Assembly: GCF_039522525.1 (NCBI RefSeq)
Contig: NZ_BAAADO010000001.1
Location: 372,001 to 436,000, forward strand
Direction: 5' to 3'
DNA length: 64,000 nucleotides
Source of the DNA: Salinibacillus aidingensis
GTDB lineage: Bacteria > Bacillota > Bacilli > Bacillales > Alkalibacillaceae
In this document: piece by piece, positions 34,854-43,011 of the stretch
Numbering within the stretch: position 1 is the first letter of the stretch
Layout of the letters: each line of letters starts with the position of its first letter
Program-made: the position numbers and the translations under genes
The notes under the pieces: generated by a model
Database searches by the model: none
Seen by the model: the letters and a program-made list of their open reading frames with translations, nothing else
Told to the model about the DNA's origin: nothing

Positions 34854-35972
34854 TTAATCAAGGAAATCCTTCAGACGCTTACTGCGACTTGGATGACGCA
34901 GCTTACGTAATGCTTTGGCCTCAATTTGACGAATGCGCTCGCGTGTTACACCAAACACCTTACCTACTTCTTCAAGGGTCCGTGTACGGCCATCGTCAAG
35001 TCCGAAACGAAGACGCAGTACATTTTCTTCACGATCTGTCAGTGTATCCAGGACATCCTCTAATTGTTCTTTTAACAATTCATATGCAGCGTGATCGGAT
35101 GGGGATTGGGCCTCCTGATCTTCAATAAAGTCTCCTAAATGTGAATCATCTTCCTCACCAATTGGAGTCTCTAATGAAACAGGTTCCTGGGCTATCTTCA
35201 GAATTTCACGTACTTTATCCGGTGTTAAATCCATCTCTTCTGCAATTTCTTCCGGAGTTGGCTCACGACCAAGATCCTGTAGCAATTGCCTTTGGACACG
35301 AATTAATTTGTTTATCGTTTCAACCATGTGCACTGGGATTCTAATGGTTCGCGCCTGATCGGCAATTGCTCTTGTAATAGCCTGACGAATCCACCACGTA
35401 GCATACGTACTGAATTTAAAGCCTTTACGATAATCAAATTTTTCAACAGCCTTAATAAGACCCATGTTTCCTTCCTGGATTAAGTCAAGGAAAAGCATGC
35501 CCCGGCCTACATATCTCTTTGCAATACTTACAACAAGTCGCAGGTTCGCCTCGGCAAGACGGCGTTTCGCTTCAAATTCACCTTGTTCTATTCTCGTGGC
35601 AAGGTCAATCTCGTCTTCAGCAGACAGCAAGTCTACACGTCCAATTTCTTTTAAGTACATCCTGACAGGATCATTAATTTTCACCCCAGGCGGTACACTT
35701 AAATCATTTAAGTCAAATTCTTCTTCCTTTGCAATCTGCTGCATATTTGGATCTTCTTCATTATCACCAATGACCTCTACGCCCTGGTCATTTAAATGCT
35801 CATAAAATTCATCCATTTGATTTGAATCTAATTCGAAGGAAGATAGACGATCCGCTACTTCCTCATAAGCAAGGACGCCGCGTTTTTTACCCATGTCCAC
35901 CAATTGTTCTTTCACTTGGTCAAGGGTCAGGTCCTGCTCTGTATCTTTTGCACGAGATGGCTTCTCTGCCAT
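34854..35972 (-). CDS. sigA: Primary RNA polymerase sigma factor SigA
   Basis: The housekeeping sigma-70 factor, 372 residues, very close to the B. subtilis length. Region 1.1 is at the N-terminus, region 1.2 at DPVRMYLKEIG, region 2 includes the -10 recognition helix (KFSTYATWWIRQAITRAIADQ), then region 3, and region 4.2 with the -35 HTH (TLEEVGKVFGVTRERIRQIEAKALRKLRHPSRSKRLKDFLD). The frame begins nine codons earlier, but AAGGAGGGG supports MAEKPSRA at 35972. The gene follows dnaG with 23 bases between. Confidence 0.97.
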   Translation of the reverse strand: MAEKPSRAKDTEQDLTLDQVKEQLVDMGKKRGVLAYEEVADRLSSFELDSNQMDEFYEHLNDQGVEVIGDNEEDPNMQQIAKEEEFDLNDLSVPPGVKINDPVRMYLKEIGRVDLLSAEDEIDLATRIEQGEFEAKRRLAEANLRLVVSIAKRYVGRGMLFLDLIQEGNMGLIKAVEKFDYRKGFKFSTYATWWIRQAITRAIADQARTIRIPVHMVETINKLIRVQRQLLQDLGREPTPEEIAEEMDLTPDKVREILKIAQEPVSLETPIGEEDDSHLGDFIEDQEAQSPSDHAAYELLKEQLEDVLDTLTDREENVLRLRFGLDDGRTRTLEEVGKVFGVTRERIRQIEAKALRKLRHPSRSKRLKDFLD

Positions 35973-35995
35973 AGTACCCCTCCTTACAAACAACT

Positions 35996-37831
35996 TCACC
36001 TATGCTTAGCTTTTTTCCATTCCTTTTTCAAATTAAGAATGTTCATGGCAATCTTTGCGGCGGTAACCGGATCATTTCTCCGTTCCGCTTCTTTTTGCTC
36101 TAACTCGAGCGTCTGTATGGTATTCTTTTTATGCCTCTCACTCTTAATTGTATAAATATAATCCTCTATTTCCATGTCAGTAACCTCATCAGGAACTGTC
36201 TGCATGGCCAGCTGTGCTGTCAAATCCTTCAAATTTGACTCAGGGAGATATTCCATGAATAAACTTACATCAGGTTCATGACCTTCCTCATAGAAGGCAT
36301 AAAGGTATGTGACTAATACCTGGTGCTCAGTGATTAAGAAGGTACCCCCAAGCTCCTGTTGAACTTTTTCGGCAATATTCCGATTGTTAAGCATCAGCGA
36401 AATCAAATGACGTTCAGCATTTTGAAATGCAGGAAGCAGTTTACTCTCCTTATAGGTATTTTTCCTATTGTTAGTATGGCTTTTCGTTTGTTGATTATCC
36501 TTATATTTATCGAACTTCCTTCGTCGATATGCAATTTCCTGCTGCAATGCCTCTTTGGAAATATCAAATCGATCTCCTAATTCATTTAAGTAATGGTCGA
36601 TTTCAAACGGCTTTCGCAGTTTTGCAATCTCATCTAATGCTCTTTCAATATATTGCATACTTTCGCTTTCGATCTGAAGGTTGTAATCTCTTTTCAGATA
36701 ATCCAGATAAAACGTCATGTATGTTATACTTGCCCCAATTACATGGTCACGGAATGAATCACCGCCATATTTTTTTATATAGTCATCCGGGTCCATTCCC
36801 TGTTTTAACTGTGCAATTTTAACATAACATCCTGCGTTTTGTAAGATATTTGCTGCTTTTCTGGTGGCTTCTATACCTGCAGAGTCTGCATCATAGCAAA
36901 TCACCACACGATCAGCATATCTCCGTAGAAGTCTTGCCTGGGACTCGGTTAAGGAAGTCCCTAAAGATGCGATGCCATTATCTATCCCGGCCTGGGATGC
37001 TGAAATTACATCCATATAGCCTTCAAATAGAACAGCTTCCCCGGATTTCCGGATCGCATGACGGGCTAAATCAAAATTGTAAAATACATTCCCTTTATGA
37101 AAAATACCGGTCTCAGGACTATTTAAATATTTCGGTTCACCCTGGTAAATCATTCTTCCACCAAATGCAACCGTCTTTCCCTGATGATTCCGGATAGGAA
37201 AAATTACTCTTCCATGAAATTTGTCTATATATTTATTTTCTCGATGATCGGCCAATAACCCTGCTTTTATCATGGATTGTAAAGAAAAACCTTTTTTCTC
37301 AAGAAATGAGGCTGTAAAGTTTTCGATATCAGGTGCAAATCCAAGTTGAAATTGGTCGATGGTTTCATCACTAATCCCGCGTTTTTTTAGATATTCAAGC
37401 CCATCCTTTCCTTCTTTTGTATGCTTAAGCAAATGATGGTATAATTTCATTAACCATTCATGAGCCTCAAGCATATTCTGGTCTTCATGACTTAAAGATG
37501 AATTCTGATTAGCTGATATCTGATTCGGAACAGGTTTCCCTGTATTTTCAGCTAACCTGGAAATTGCATCAAAAAATGAAATACCTTCCAATTCCATTAA
37601 AAAGGTGATGACATTTCCACCTTTACCACAACCAAAGCAACGAAAAATCTGTTTATCAGGTGATACGGTAAAGGATGGTGTTTTTTCACTATGAAAAGGA
37701 CATAACCCTAAATAGTTACGTCCTCTTCTTTTTAGCTGGACAAACTCGCTGACGATTTCAACTACATCGGTTTCGGATTTTATTTCTTCAATAAATTCTT
37801 CTGGAATTTGTTCTGGCATTTCCATCACCAT
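35996..37831 (-). CDS. dnaG: DNA primase DnaG
   Basis: Synthesises RNA primers for replication. The 611-residue protein has an N-terminal CHC2 zinc-binding domain (CPFHSEKTPSFTVSPDK...FRCFGCGKGGN, about 42-68), a catalytic TOPRIM core (LFEGYMDVIS, YDADSAGIEA) and a C-terminal DnaB-interacting helical region. Three Met codons lie within the first five codons (MVMEMPEQIPEE) and none has a strong ribosome site, so the exact start is uncertain by up to four residues. The following yqxD of B. subtilis is absent upstream. Confidence 0.95.
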   Translation of the reverse strand: MVMEMPEQIPEEFIEEIKSETDVVEIVSEFVQLKRRGRNYLGLCPFHSEKTPSFTVSPDKQIFRCFGCGKGGNVITFLMELEGISFFDAISRLAENTGKPVPNQISANQNSSLSHEDQNMLEAHEWLMKLYHHLLKHTKEGKDGLEYLKKRGISDETIDQFQLGFAPDIENFTASFLEKKGFSLQSMIKAGLLADHRENKYIDKFHGRVIFPIRNHQGKTVAFGGRMIYQGEPKYLNSPETGIFHKGNVFYNFDLARHAIRKSGEAVLFEGYMDVISASQAGIDNGIASLGTSLTESQARLLRRYADRVVICYDADSAGIEATRKAANILQNAGCYVKIAQLKQGMDPDDYIKKYGGDSFRDHVIGASITYMTFYLDYLKRDYNLQIESESMQYIERALDEIAKLRKPFEIDHYLNELGDRFDISKEALQQEIAYRRRKFDKYKDNQQTKSHTNNRKNTYKESKLLPAFQNAERHLISLMLNNRNIAEKVQQELGGTFLITEHQVLVTYLYAFYEEGHEPDVSLFMEYLPESNLKDLTAQLAMQTVPDEVTDMEIEDYIYTIKSERHKKNTIQTLELEQKEAERRNDPVTAAKIAMNILNLKKEWKKAKHR

Positions 37832-38214
37832 TTTTTTAGATTCTGGATATTTTATAAAAATCCTTCATAAATCGACAGGAATTTTATAAAAATCCGTAAA
37901 AAGTCTGTTTTGTTATAAATTGAACAAGTGGGTAAAATAAGGAATATGGTTTATGTATTGATTCATATTGGTAAAAAAGAAGACGTTCATACCAAATTAT
38001 ACTTCGACAAAATGACGTTCATTCCTTCTTTTAAAAGAACAAAAAGTTATTTTTATTTTTGACCTGATATTCTAAACCTACTTCCATTTTTACCACAGAT
38101 AGAACATTATAATACATAATGTGTAAAATTGCTATTATTTTATCCTATTTTTACACAATCCAACCTATGCCAGTGATTGGAAAAAAGAAGCCTACTCTCC
38201 GCAATTCTCAGTAA

Positions 38215-38371
38215 TGCCGTCGGGCCTGAACAGTCGCCTCCGCTTTTCTCTGTCCAGCTGCGGCTCTTAGGTCAAGGCGGATATAAGCCGAAGCCATTCC
38301 GTGGCCGAACCCATGCCACTTCATGTCTTCGTCTTATCCCGCATGACCTGAACAGTCGCCTCCGCTTTTCT
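38215..38371. repeat. GC-rich modular hairpin repeat, copy D
   Basis: Two direct copies of AGTCGCCTCCGCTTTT (from about 38232 and 38355), each preceded by CCTGAAC, flank the arm CTGTCCAGCTGCGGCTC and a long imperfect hairpin. The hairpin pairs ATAAGCCGAAG with CTTCGTCTTAT and inner GTGGC with GCCAC. The rest of the 37832-38374 gap is AT-rich; a direct repeat GACGTTCAT occurs at 37985 and 38015, and TATTATAAT on the minus strand near 38110 may be a -10 element of the dnaG-sigA promoter region. Confidence 0.82.
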
Positions 38372-38374
38372 AAT

Positions 38375-38408
38375 AAAAAAGCCTGTAAGATTGAGATCTT
38401 ACAAGCCT
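38375..38408 (-). terminator. Terminator of the ppdK-regulator gene
   Basis: Stem GGCTTGTAAGAT / ATCTTACAGGC with loop CTCA and a T-run. The TAA stop lies within the stem itself. Confidence 0.88.
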
Positions 38409-39217
38409 TCGGTGGATTGATTCTTCATTAAATTTTGGACTAAATTAGCTGTTTCCTCTACTGCTTTACTTGAGACGTCAATCGTCCTGCAGCCAAGTTT
38501 TTCAACAATATTATTAAAGTAATTTAATTCCTGTTTAATTCTTTCCATATTTGCGTAATTGGCAGTAGAGTTTAAGCCTAATGCTTTTAACCGCTCCTTG
38601 CGAATATGGTTCAGTTTTTCGGGATTAATTTTAAGTGCAATACATTTAGAAGGATTAATACGAAATAGTTCTTCAGGCGGTTCTACTTCCGGGACGATAG
38701 GAACATTGGCTACTTTAAATTTTTTATGGGCCAGAAACTGAGATAGTGGTGTTTTGGAAGTTCGTGAAACACCAATTAATACGATATCGGCTAATAGAAT
38801 CCCCCGTGGATCGCGGCCATCATCATATTTAACTGCGAATTCAACAGCTTCAATCCGCTTAAAATAGTCCTCGTCCAGTTTATGTACAAGACCCGGCTCC
38901 AATTTCGGCTCACGGCTTAAATGCTTTTTCATCGCATCGATCATAGGCCCCATAATATCAACAGCGGTAATCCCGGCTTCTTCTGTTTTCTTTCGGATAA
39001 ATTCGCGATATTCCGGTTTCACAAGTGTATAGGCCATCATGGACTGATTTGACTTTGCCAGTTCAATGGTCTCCAGAATTGTGCCCTCATCGTCAACATA
39101 AGGAATGCGCTGAATTCTAAAATTCCCATTATTAAACTGACTTAAACTGGCTTTGACGACTAACTCTGCTGTTTCACCAACGGAATCAGATACTACATAT
39201 ACAATCGGTTTCTGCAC
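38399..39217 (-). CDS. yqfL: Pyruvate,phosphate dikinase regulatory protein (YqfL)
   Basis: A bifunctional serine/threonine kinase and Pi-dependent phosphorylase of the DUF299 family that switches pyruvate,phosphate dikinase off and on. The 272-residue protein has the P-loop-like motif GVSRTSKTPLS (about 153-163) and the N-terminal signature VYVVSDSVGETAELVV. The start is GTG with AGGGAGG upstream. It is directly downstream of ccpN with 30 bases between, as in B. subtilis, placing it in the gluconeogenic control unit. Confidence 0.94.
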   Translation of the reverse strand: MQKPIVYVVSDSVGETAELVVKASLSQFNNGNFRIQRIPYVDDEGTILETIELAKSNQSMMAYTLVKPEYREFIRKKTEEAGITAVDIMGPMIDAMKKHLSREPKLEPGLVHKLDEDYFKRIEAVEFAVKYDDGRDPRGILLADIVLIGVSRTSKTPLSQFLAHKKFKVANVPIVPEVEPPEELFRINPSKCIALKINPEKLNHIRKERLKALGLNSTANYANMERIKQELNYFNNIVEKLGCRTIDVSSKAVEETANLVQNLMKNQSTEGL

Positions 39218-39247
39218 AATAACTCCTCCCTACCATCATGGTTACCT

Positions 39248-39874
39248 TTATAGATCATCCCGGACTAATCCGACCAGCACCTTCGTCATATTTGTCTTTG
39301 TAATCCGCCCTACAACTTCCAGTCCGTTTTCCTTTTCCTGGACAACAGGTAAACTGTCAATTTGTTTTTCGATTAATTGCTGTGCTGCTTCAAGCAACAA
39401 ATCCTCTTTTGTACAAACCGTTATATTTGGCATACGCGTCATAATGATATGTACAGGAATTTCCGATAGATCCTGATTTCCCATACTTGCCCGAATTAAA
39501 TCTTTTCGTGATAAAACGCCGACAAGATAAGATTGATTATTTACGACAAATAACGTTCCTACATCCTCAAGGAACATCGTTGTAATTGCGTCATAGACAG
39601 AAACATCTTCCGTCACGACAACGGGAATGGATTGAAATTCCTTCACCTTGAATTTTTTCAGCTTCTCCGTTAACAGCTCTGAGCCTGTTTTTCCTGTGTA
39701 AAAATAACCAACTCTCGGCCTTGCATCCAGAAAGCCGGCCATCGTTAATATAGCCAGGTCCGGTCTTAGCGTAGCTCTCGTTAAACTCAGCCGATCAGCA
39801 ATATTTTCTCCCGTTATAGGTCCATTTTCTTTTACAATTTCGATAATTTGTTCCTGACGATCGGATAGCTCCAT
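39248..39874 (-). CDS. ccpN: Catabolite repressor CcpN
   Basis: A repressor of gluconeogenic genes (gapB, pckA in B. subtilis). The 208-residue protein has an N-terminal winged HTH (LSDRQEQIIEIVKENGPITGENIADRLSLTRATLRPDLAILTMAGFL, about 2-48) and two CBS domains (about 78-140 and 148-205) that sense adenine nucleotides. AAAGGTGG precedes the ATG. In B. subtilis glyQ and glyS stand between ccpN and recO; here only about 155 bases remain, with no trace of them. Confidence 0.95.
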   Translation of the reverse strand: MELSDRQEQIIEIVKENGPITGENIADRLSLTRATLRPDLAILTMAGFLDARPRVGYFYTGKTGSELLTEKLKKFKVKEFQSIPVVVTEDVSVYDAITTMFLEDVGTLFVVNNQSYLVGVLSRKDLIRASMGNQDLSEIPVHIIMTRMPNITVCTKEDLLLEAAQQLIEKQIDSLPVVQEKENGLEVVGRITKTNMTKVLVGLVRDDL

Positions 39875-40006
39875 CCTCTCACCACCTTTGCCTAAAACAA
39901 AGAAGCTTTCTCCATTAAGGAAATACAGCTCCGGATTATGATGTTACCACAATAAAAAATTAGTGTGTCACTTTGAGAATATTATATCTTATTTTACATT
40001 TCACGA

Positions 40007-40053
40007 CAAAAATAATGAAACAGGGACAATTTAAAATTTGTCCAGCTGTTTCA
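40007..40053 (-). terminator. Terminator of recO, stop codon in the loop
   Basis: Stem TGAAACAG-(CT)-GGACAA pairs with TTGTCC-CTGTTTCA. The loop ATTTTAAA contains the TAA stop, and a T-rich run follows on the minus strand. Confidence 0.85.
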
Positions 40054-40768
40054 AAAATTTTCTCGACTTTATATAGAAGCCACCATAGTAATCATAATAA
40101 TCATCTAAAATTTGTCGCAATTTTCTCCGATTCTCTTCTTTAATGGAAATCTTACCAATCCTTTCCACCTTAACATACCGGATGGTGCGTAAAAGTTTAA
40201 ACAATGCTTCATTTAAATGTAACGCGTGACCATCTATATGGGCACATGCAGTACAAAGAAACCCGCCTTCAGCAACAGAAAAATGGGTGATTCCCTCTGT
40301 TCTTCCGCAACTCACACACTGATTAAGTTCAGGGGCAAAACCACCTTTTTCAAATACCTTTAATTCATAAATCATGGCAATAACTTCAGGATTCTCTTCA
40401 GTTTGGAGGCGTTCAAAAGTATGTATGAACTGATCATAAAGAAACAGATCAGGAGAATGATTTTCTAAAACCTTATCTGTCAATTCAGCTAAATAAGCGG
40501 CATATGCGGTCTTAACAATATTCTCACGTATCTGCCGCATAAAATGAGTGATTTCCCCCTGATAAAGCGTCCCCAGATTCCTTCCGGGCTGAATAAGAAA
40601 CTCACCATAAACAAATGGCTGCGTAATAGCAGCCATTTGACTTTTTGGCTTTTTTGCCCCTTTTGCCATCAATCCAATTTTTCCTTTTTCTCTGGTAAAA
40701 AGGGTTACAATTTTATGTGATTCTCCATAATCCTGCGTACGAATGACGATACCCTCTATTTTTTCCAT
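40031..40768 (-). CDS. recO: DNA repair protein RecO
   Basis: A recombination mediator acting with RecR/RecF at single-stranded gaps. The 245-residue protein has an N-terminal OB fold (EGIVIRTQDYGESHKIVTLFTREKGKIGLMAKGAKKPKS), a helical body, and a zinc-ribbon insertion with CVSCGR and CTAC. The frame opens with GTG three codons earlier, but that GTG is part of the AAGGTG ribosome site, so ATG 40768 is used. yqzL and era follow upstream as in B. subtilis. Confidence 0.95.
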   Translation of the reverse strand: MEKIEGIVIRTQDYGESHKIVTLFTREKGKIGLMAKGAKKPKSQMAAITQPFVYGEFLIQPGRNLGTLYQGEITHFMRQIRENIVKTAYAAYLAELTDKVLENHSPDLFLYDQFIHTFERLQTEENPEVIAMIYELKVFEKGGFAPELNQCVSCGRTEGITHFSVAEGGFLCTACAHIDGHALHLNEALFKLLRTIRYVKVERIGKISIKEENRRKLRQILDDYYDYYGGFYIKSRKFLKQLDKF

Positions 40769-40802
40769 ATCTTTCACCTTATCTTTTATAAACGAGCGTT
40801 AA

Positions 40803-40946
40803 CTATAAATTTGAGTCAAATTCCATAGCATCCTGTTCTTCTTCGGATTCCGGTATTTCCTTATAGGTATTTTCCAACTCCTTCATAAGTAAATAGGTTT
40901 CAATATTACCTGTCTGACTGAATAGTTTCCATGTAAGATCAATCAT
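40803..40946 (-). CDS. yqzL: YqzL family small protein
   Basis: A 47-residue acidic protein beginning MIDLTWKLFSQTGNIETYLL, the diagnostic start of the YqzL family found between era and recO in Bacillaceae. The C-terminal half is Glu-rich (IPESEEEQDAMEFDSNL). A GGTGGG site lies upstream. No function is known, and its small size makes it easy to overlook. Confidence 0.88.
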   Translation of the reverse strand: MIDLTWKLFSQTGNIETYLLMKELENTYKEIPESEEEQDAMEFDSNL

Positions 40947-41055
40947 TCGAAACCCACCTTTCTGTTTTCTCAATATAAAATTGAAAAAACTGCTTTACTT
41001 ATAGGTTGACCACGTCCTAAAGGTTCATGAGTTTTAATATTTTCCATGCATATCA

Positions 41056-41964
41056 TTAATAGTCATCTTCATTGAAACCATATTCACGTAATTGTGTCAT
41101 ACGATTTCTCCAGTCCTTTTGCACCTTCACCCACAAATCCAGATAAATTTTGGATCCAAGTAAGGATTCTATGTCTTTCCTGGCTAATTGTCCGATTTCC
41201 TTGAGCATCTTGCCCTGCTTTCCAATAATAATCCCTTTTTGAGAAGGACGCTCAGTAATAATGGAAGCCTGAACATAAACCGCTTTATTTTGATCTCTCA
41301 CTTCCATATTATCCAGTATCACCGCAATAGAATGAGGCACTTCCTCTCTTGTCAGCTGCAGAACCTTTTCCCTGATTAATTCACTAATAATAAAGCGTTC
41401 CGGGTGATCGGTGATTTGATCTTCCGGGTAATACTGTGGTCCTTCAGGCAGGTACGTCTTCATTACATTCATTAAATGATCCACATTATTCCCCTCTAAA
41501 GCCGAAATGGGAATAATTTCAGCAAAATCCAGTTTGGTTCGATATTCTTCAATTAATGGCAGCAAATGATCAGGGTGAATCTGATCAATTTTGTTGATGA
41601 CCAGAAATACTGGCTGTTTGATTGACTGGAGTCTGTCCAGAATATATTGATCACCTGCACCATAGCCTTCTTCAGCATTAATCATAAACATAACCATATC
41701 TACTTCATTTAACGTCTGTTCGGCTGTTTTTACCATGAAATCACCGAGCTTATGCTTCGGTTTATGAATTCCTGGCGTATCAATAAAAATCATTTGAGCA
41801 TCATGATCTGTAAGTACTCCCTGAATTTTATTTCGTGTTGTCTGTGGTTTATCACTCATTATTGCAATTTTTTGACCAATGACGTGATTCATAAAAGTTG
41901 ATTTTCCAACATTCGGTCTTCCTACAATAGCAATAAAACCAGAACGAAAGGATTGATTGTCCAT
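41056..41964 (-). CDS. era: Ribosome-assembly GTPase Era
   Basis: A GTPase that binds the 3' end of 16S rRNA during 30S assembly. The 302-residue protein has G1 GRPNVGKST, G2 region TTRNKIQG, G3 DTPGIH, G4 NKID and G5 SALEG, and a C-terminal KH domain with GKQGKMLKEIG. Twelve upstream in-frame codons are ignored because GGAGG fits MDNQSFRSG at 41964. In B. subtilis cdd separates era from dgkA; here they are about 225 bases apart with no cdd. Confidence 0.96.
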   Translation of the reverse strand: MDNQSFRSGFIAIVGRPNVGKSTFMNHVIGQKIAIMSDKPQTTRNKIQGVLTDHDAQMIFIDTPGIHKPKHKLGDFMVKTAEQTLNEVDMVMFMINAEEGYGAGDQYILDRLQSIKQPVFLVINKIDQIHPDHLLPLIEEYRTKLDFAEIIPISALEGNNVDHLMNVMKTYLPEGPQYYPEDQITDHPERFIISELIREKVLQLTREEVPHSIAVILDNMEVRDQNKAVYVQASIITERPSQKGIIIGKQGKMLKEIGQLARKDIESLLGSKIYLDLWVKVQKDWRNRMTQLREYGFNEDDY

Positions 41965-42154
41965 ATACTGTTTCCTCCATAGGTGTATTTGCTTGTACAA
42001 GATTAGCTTATACGATTTACTGTATCTTTACGAATCGCCGAAATTCCTTTTTCTTATCTTCATTCTACAACAAATTGATGTGAATTTCATACAAACGACA
42101 AAATCTCTCGAAACTAGCGGTATAATAAACTGAAATAAAAAAATTCGACAAAGA

Positions 42155-42190
42155 ACAAAAACATGCCTGGGTTGCAAACAGACATGTTTT
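42155..42190 (-). terminator. Terminator of dgkA
   Basis: An imperfect stem AAAACATG(T)CTG / C(C)AG(G)CATGTTTT directly overlaps the dgkA stop codon and is followed by T residues. Confidence 0.7.
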
Positions 42191-42569
42191 AAAACAGGTT
42201 TATGATTTTAGGCACAAAGATGAACAATCCAACAAAAACGGCAAACAGAGCGGATAAAAGAACGGCAGCTGCTGATATGTCTTTTGCTTTGGCCGCCACA
42301 TCATGATAGTGGGGAAATAAATAATCCACAATAGCTTCTATGGCAGAATTCAGGGTCTCAAGTATTAAAACCAGACCAATACATACACCTGTCCATAGCC
42401 ATTCAGACATAGAAAGATTAAGCAGAATCCCAAAGAAGACAACCAGTCCGGATATAAATATATGGATACGGAAATTTTTTTCTGATGTCCAGACCCGTCT
42501 CAGTCCCATAAAAGCATACTTGAATCCTATTCCTTTTTTACGCTTATTTCCGTTTAAGTCCGAATTCAT
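42189..42569 (-). CDS. dgkA: Undecaprenol/diacylglycerol kinase
   Basis: A 126-residue membrane kinase of the DgkA family, which in Gram-positives phosphorylates undecaprenol and thereby recycles the cell-wall lipid carrier. It has three membrane helices. The family signature ETLNSAIEAIVDYL (about 84-97, catalytic Glu) and the DISAAAVLL helix are intact. It overlaps the end of ybeY by 26 bases, with GAGGATT inside that gene as ribosome site. Confidence 0.94.
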   Translation of the reverse strand: MNSDLNGNKRKKGIGFKYAFMGLRRVWTSEKNFRIHIFISGLVVFFGILLNLSMSEWLWTGVCIGLVLILETLNSAIEAIVDYLFPHYHDVAAKAKDISAAAVLLSALFAVFVGLFIFVPKIINLF

Positions 42570-43011
42570 TCAAATAATCCTCTTGTTTTCCGAACATTTC
42601 CTTTTCATCCTCGGGCTCCATGTGATCATAGCCAAGCAGGTGTAAAAAGCCATGAACAGCGAGAAAGCCAAGCTCCCTCTCAAATGAATGTCCATACTCC
42701 CCAGCCTGTTCGGTAATCTTATCGACTGATATGATGATATCTCCCAGAATAAGAGGAGCGTCATCTCCTACAATTTCGATTTCATCCTCCCCCTCATCCT
42801 GCATAGCAAAAGAAATGACATCTGTTGCATAATCATTTCCCCTGTAATCACGATTAATCTCCCTGATATTTTCATTATCGACGAATGTAACGGACATCTC
42901 TGCCTGTTCGGAAATCTCCTCCTGTTTAGCTGAAAACTCCAAAAGACGAGTCACTAAATTCTTATGGTCTTCTTTTATCGTATTCGTTTTATCAAATAAA
43001 TCAAGTTGCAT
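42544..43011 (-). CDS. ybeY: Endoribonuclease YbeY
   Basis: A zinc-dependent factor in 16S rRNA 3'-end maturation and ribosome quality control. The 155-residue protein has the metal motif HGFLHLLGYDH (three His) and the conserved Arg region RGNDYATDVISFAM. It starts directly after the pgpH stop (TAGATG) with GGGAGG inside pgpH. It corresponds to yqfG. Confidence 0.95.
   Translation of the reverse strand: MQLDLFDKTNTIKEDHKNLVTRLLEFSAKQEEISEQAEMSVTFVDNENIREINRDYRGNDYATDVISFAMQDEGEDEIEIVGDDAPLILGDIIISVDKITEQAGEYGHSFERELGFLAVHGFLHLLGYDHMEPEDEKEMFGKQEDYLNEFGLKRK

Noticed and set aside
38177..38431. 84-codon plus-strand frame
   Set aside because: Built from repeat copy D and the terminator of the ppdK-regulator gene; no ribosome site.
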